Below, in pieces: positions 15,337-18,004 of a DNA stretch of 18,004 nucleotides. The stretch's first letter is position 1. Each line of letters begins with the position of its first letter. Location: NCBI GenBank assembly GCA_021779695.1, contig JAJYAE010000055.1:1-18004 (forward strand), read 5' to 3'. Position numbers and translations under genes: made by a program. Source of the stretch: Acidobacteriota bacterium. Lineage in GTDB: Bacteria > Acidobacteriota > Terriglobia > Terriglobales > Acidobacteriaceae. The notes under the pieces are model-generated. The model was given only the letters and a program-made list of their open reading frames with translations, made no database searches and was not told where the DNA came from.

Positions 15337-17529
15337 TCACGGGGTGGATGGCGCGTCGGTGAGGATGCGGTGGCGGGACCTGAAGAGGTGGTAGCGCGAG
15401 AAGGTGACGCTATTGAGGGCAGTTGCGAAGGGCCCGTAGACGCCGAAGGTAGTGTTCCACTGGTGCTGCATTTTGAGTGTGCGGAAGCGGGACACGGCGA
15501 CGCTGCGCAGGGGGACAACGTAGGTTTGGCCGCCAATGGAGACGGCGCCGTACTCGACCATCATCTGGGAGCGGATGATGGGAAGGCGCGGTGGAAAATC
15601 GGCCTGGGCGGTGACACGGAGGACGGCGCCGCTGCCCGGGTCCAGAGTGATTTCGCCGTGGTAGGCGCTCGTGCGATTGAAGGGCACCGTGCCCCCGGAG
15701 TTCGCGAGGCAGCAGAAGCGCGTTTGAAAGTGAGAGGACGGCTGCGGGACGATGTATTGAAAGACGGCGCGCGGGCCGGCGGCGTCTAGCTCCCAACGGC
15801 TCCATGTGATGCGGCTGTGTGGCGCGACGGCGTCGACGACGGCGACGATGGCGAGGATGGGGCCGAAGGTGCCAGTGGTGGTGAGGCTGTGAGTGGGCGC
15901 GGCGGGGCTTTGCGAGTGAGAGGTGGGCGCTTCGGTGACTTCCTTCCAATCGCGGATGAGCACGGTGACGGACTGGGGCGCGGCGGCTGTGAGGGACTGG
16001 TCGGGCGAGGCGAGCTTCCAGGAGACGGATTGCTGTGAACGCTCTTCGTATTGGACGGTGGTGCGCGCTGCGAAGAGATCGGGGATGGTGGGGATGGTGG
16101 TGTGCAGGTAGTTGACGGTGCGCTGGAGCATGCGTTGCTGCTCAGAAGGGATTGGGGCTGGCGTGGAGGGAATGCTCGCGGCGGGCGGAGGGAGGAATGC
16201 GGATTGGTCGGCGAGAAGGATGAGAGCTTCGCGCGATTTTCTACCGTGGAGGTGGGGCAGCATGGAATCAAGCTGCGCCTGGCTGAGGCGGCTGGTGAGT
16301 ATGAGCGTGGAGAGATGCTGGGCGGCCTGGGAGTCGGAAAGGGAAGGGAGAGATGCGATGGTCTGTTGGAGGTTGTCGGCAGTGATGGGCTCGCGTGGGG
16401 CCGCGAGCTGATCGTAGAAGGTGGGCTCGTTGTAGTAGGCGTGGTTGGTGCGAACGGAGAGGTTGGGTCTGTTCACGGCGACTTGGATAGCTTGGTAGTC
16501 GTCTGGGCGTGTGGTGGGGGGTGGATCGAACGTGAGGGTATAGAAGTCGTCGACGTGCTCGATGCACTGGCGGATCAGCATGGCGAGGTGTGAGGCGGCC
16601 GGCACGACCACTCCGCCGCTTTGTGTGGCGAGGACGTCAAGTGACAGGTTGCCGGGCACGGCTTCTTTGGCGAGGCGAACACCCGTGAGGAATTTCTGGT
16701 ACATGAAGGCGCCATCCGGGGCGGGCCATGCGGTGATGCTGTCGAGCTGGACACGTGCTTCGCGGAGGCGCGTGGAAAACTCGACGATCTCGTCGAAGGA
16801 GGAATTGCCACCGGCCTGCACAGGCCAGCCGGGGCCGATCCAAAGAAGGAGCTTGTGGCCGTGCCTCTGCCGTGCCTCAATCGTGATTGCGCCGAGAGCC
16901 TTGAGTGAAGAACGATTGCGATCATTGGCGTATTCGGTGGTGAGCTGAGGCTCGATGAGGCGGACGGGTTCGCGCCAGACGGCGCGCAGGGCGGATGGGT
17001 CTGCGATTTGCCGGGCGAGTGCGTCGCCGTCTGTGGATTGCTGCGAGGCGAAGAGGCCGGAGTCGCTAAGGCGGTAGACCAAGGTGGGGTGATCGAGGCG
17101 GCCTGCTGTCTTGAGGAAGTGCTCGACCTCGCGGTCGGCGGTGGTGAGCTGCTGCGGCGAGAGGTTCAGCGCATCGAGGACGAGGATGATTTCAGAAGGC
17201 GGATCAGGTTTTTCGCTGGCGTCGTAGGCGTGAAAAGAGACGAGTGACTGTTCGCGACCGTTGTCTAGGAGAGTGAAGTCTTCCTGCTTGAGGCCGGAAA
17301 CTGGCGCGCCGGTTTTGTCTGTGACAACGACATCGAAGCGTAGGATGCCATCGGTTGAATCGCCTTCTGTGGTGTCTCTTGCGGCTGTGGATGGCTGTGC
17401 TGCTGAGCGGGCAGCACAGGCGGGCAGAAGAAGCAGACTCAGGAGCATGGTTGGTGCGAGACGAAGAGAACGAGCCATGGGCAGTGTCGCTCCATGCAGT
17501 GCGACGAACCGCGCGCACAGCGAGTTCAT
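15337..17529 (-). CDS. VWFA-related Acidobacterial domain protein (exported)
   Basis: A 730-residue exported protein of the acidobacterial von Willebrand A-related family (TIGR03436 type), which is expanded in this phylum and has no firm function. The N-terminus has a hydrophobic core MLLSLLLLPAC, where Cys38 could be a lipoprotein site, or a signal peptidase may cut near SAAQ. Then come the typical entry FDVVVTDKTGAPVSGLKQED (65-84) with LLDNGREQSLVSF, the A-domain strand EIILVLDALNLSP with a degenerate MIDAS, HKLLLWIGPGW, and DFYTLTFDPPP. The C-terminal third (about 470-730) is unassigned. The start at 17529 is supported by TAGGAG close upstream; Met18 (17478) is an alternative with a worse site. 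It is divergent from kdsB across 64 nt. A role in surface binding is only a guess. Confidence 0.88.
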   Translation of the reverse strand: MNSLCARFVALHGATLPMARSLRLAPTMLLSLLLLPACAARSAAQPSTAARDTTEGDSTDGILRFDVVVTDKTGAPVSGLKQEDFTLLDNGREQSLVSFHAYDASEKPDPPSEIILVLDALNLSPQQLTTADREVEHFLKTAGRLDHPTLVYRLSDSGLFASQQSTDGDALARQIADPSALRAVWREPVRLIEPQLTTEYANDRNRSSLKALGAITIEARQRHGHKLLLWIGPGWPVQAGGNSSFDEIVEFSTRLREARVQLDSITAWPAPDGAFMYQKFLTGVRLAKEAVPGNLSLDVLATQSGGVVVPAASHLAMLIRQCIEHVDDFYTLTFDPPPTTRPDDYQAIQVAVNRPNLSVRTNHAYYNEPTFYDQLAAPREPITADNLQQTIASLPSLSDSQAAQHLSTLILTSRLSQAQLDSMLPHLHGRKSREALILLADQSAFLPPPAASIPSTPAPIPSEQQRMLQRTVNYLHTTIPTIPDLFAARTTVQYEERSQQSVSWKLASPDQSLTAAAPQSVTVLIRDWKEVTEAPTSHSQSPAAPTHSLTTTGTFGPILAIVAVVDAVAPHSRITWSRWELDAAGPRAVFQYIVPQPSSHFQTRFCCLANSGGTVPFNRTSAYHGEITLDPGSGAVLRVTAQADFPPRLPIIRSQMMVEYGAVSIGGQTYVVPLRSVAVSRFRTLKMQHQWNTTFGVYGPFATALNSVTFSRYHLFRSRHRILTDAPSTP

Positions 17530-17580
17530 TGTCTCCTATATCTGTTCAAAGAGGATAACGAAAGCTGCGGGCGCGTGCTG

Positions 17581-17586
17581 TAAACT
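17581..17586 (+). promoter_or_regulatory. kdsB: Possible -10 element for a leaderless kdsB transcript
   Basis: TAAACT lies 7 nt before the kdsB ATG at 17594, and no Shine-Dalgarno sequence is visible between them. This suggests transcription starting at or near the ATG. No clear -35 is seen. Weak, position-based inference. Confidence 0.25.
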
Positions 17587-17593
17587 CGCGTGC

Positions 17594-18004
17594 ATGAGCA
17601 GGATGCGAGTGGTGGGCGTGATTCCGGCGCGGCTGGCTTCGACGCGGATGAGCCGGAAGGTGCTGCGCGAGATTGCGGGGCGGCCGATGGTGGAGTGGGT
17701 GTGGCGCGCGGCAGAGCAGAGCGGGCGGATGGGCGCGGTGGTGGTGGCGACGGATGCGGAGGAAGTGGCGGCGGTGTGCAGGGCGCGGGGGATTCCGGTG
17801 GAGATGACGTCGGCTGCGTGCGCGAGCGGGTCGGATCGTGTGCGGGAGGTGGCAGCGCGGCTGGAGGCGGATGTGTACGTGAACATCCAGGGCGATGAGC
17901 CGACGCTGACGGGGGAGTTTTTCAAGCCGCTGCTGGCGCTGATGGAGCGGCCGGAGGTGGACGTGGCGACGCTGGCGGTGCCGTGCCCGGCGGAGGAGAT
18001 TGGG
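17594..18004 (+). CDS. kdsB: 3-deoxy-manno-octulosonate cytidylyltransferase (CMP-Kdo synthetase), 3' end outside the window
   Basis: The first 137 codons of KdsB, which activates Kdo with CTP for lipopolysaccharide inner-core synthesis in the cytoplasm; its presence implies a Gram-negative envelope. Seen are VVGVIPARLASTR (6-18), the Lys of the nucleotide-binding loop, GRPMVEWVWRAAEQSG, VVVATDAEEVAAV, SGSDRVREVAARL, VYVNIQGDEPTLTG and VATLAVPCPAEE, all in family order. The loop after STR reads MSRK instead of the usual LPGK, an odd change. The start is ATG 17594, with ATG 17603 as an alternative; neither has a clear ribosome-binding site. No stop occurs before the window end. Codon third positions are almost all G or C. 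It is divergent from the VWFA gene. Confidence 0.93.
   Translation, partial: MSRMRVVGVIPARLASTRMSRKVLREIAGRPMVEWVWRAAEQSGRMGAVVVATDAEEVAAVCRARGIPVEMTSAACASGSDRVREVAARLEADVYVNIQGDEPTLTGEFFKPLLALMERPEVDVATLAVPCPAEEIG

Noticed and set aside
15370..16593. Several long plus-strand frames opposite the VWFA gene
   Set aside because: Low-complexity Gly/Asp/Arg-rich shadows of the real minus-strand gene, with no family features.
17590..17898. Gly-rich frame starting at GTG 17590
   Set aside because: Overlaps kdsB in another frame; kdsB motifs are clear in the frame of ATG 17594.

Overview
The window looks like a chromosomal segment from an Acidobacteriota bacterium, probably Terriglobia/Acidobacteriaceae. 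This is inferred from a long exported protein of the VWFA-related Acidobacterial family (15337-17529), a palindromic intergenic repeat (11961-11995) of a type I remember from that group, and the general gene style. No rRNA, tRNA, CRISPR array, transposase or phage gene was seen. Base composition is uneven: everything left of about 13.9 kb is moderate in GC (31 of 60 bases in 12721-12780), while alaC, the VWFA gene and kdsB are very GC-rich (42 of 60 in 14221-14280).

Layout. (1) 132-863, minus: an archaeal-type Prx6 peroxiredoxin. (2) 864-1570: a gene-poor divergent region with a strong, possibly switching, stem-loop just upstream of the next operon. (3) 1571-6475, plus: a four-gene carotenoid operon whose stop and start codons overlap by 4 nt at every junction. 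It encodes an aldehyde dehydrogenase fused to a DUF2141 domain, then CrtP, CrtQ and CrtO. These are the four late enzymes of staphyloxanthin-type C30 carotenoid synthesis (oxidation to aldehyde, oxidation to acid, glycosylation, acylation). The early enzymes CrtM and CrtN are not here. (4) 6583-10213, plus: an L-rhamnonate module made of an exported COG3618-type lactonase, an RhmT-like MFS importer and RhmD dehydratase. (5) 10321-11418, minus: the conserved GTPase YchF, with a long upstream region. (6) 12018-13852, minus: an AIPR-family defence-type protein with an N-terminal PD-(D/E)xK-like nuclease motif. Its reading frame is broken at a run of six G (C6 in the mRNA), and the true C-terminus lies in the -1 frame. 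(7) 13921-15108, minus: alanine aminotransferase AlaC, preceded by a 28-codon alanine-rich leader ORF (15224-15310) that starts right after a perfect TATAAT. (8) 15337-17529, minus: the VWFA-related exported protein. (9) 17594-18004, plus: the start of kdsB, cut by the window end.

The most interesting points are the candidate alanine attenuator in front of alaC, the fusion of a cytosolic aldehyde dehydrogenase to a probably periplasmic DUF2141 domain through a membrane segment, and the AIPR frameshift at a sequence that fits a -1 slippery heptamer. The peroxiredoxin and carotenoid genes may share a membrane/oxidative-stress theme. The rhamnonate genes suggest scavenging of sugar acids or lactones. 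All functional statements come from reading the sequence and from remembered family features; no searches were run.
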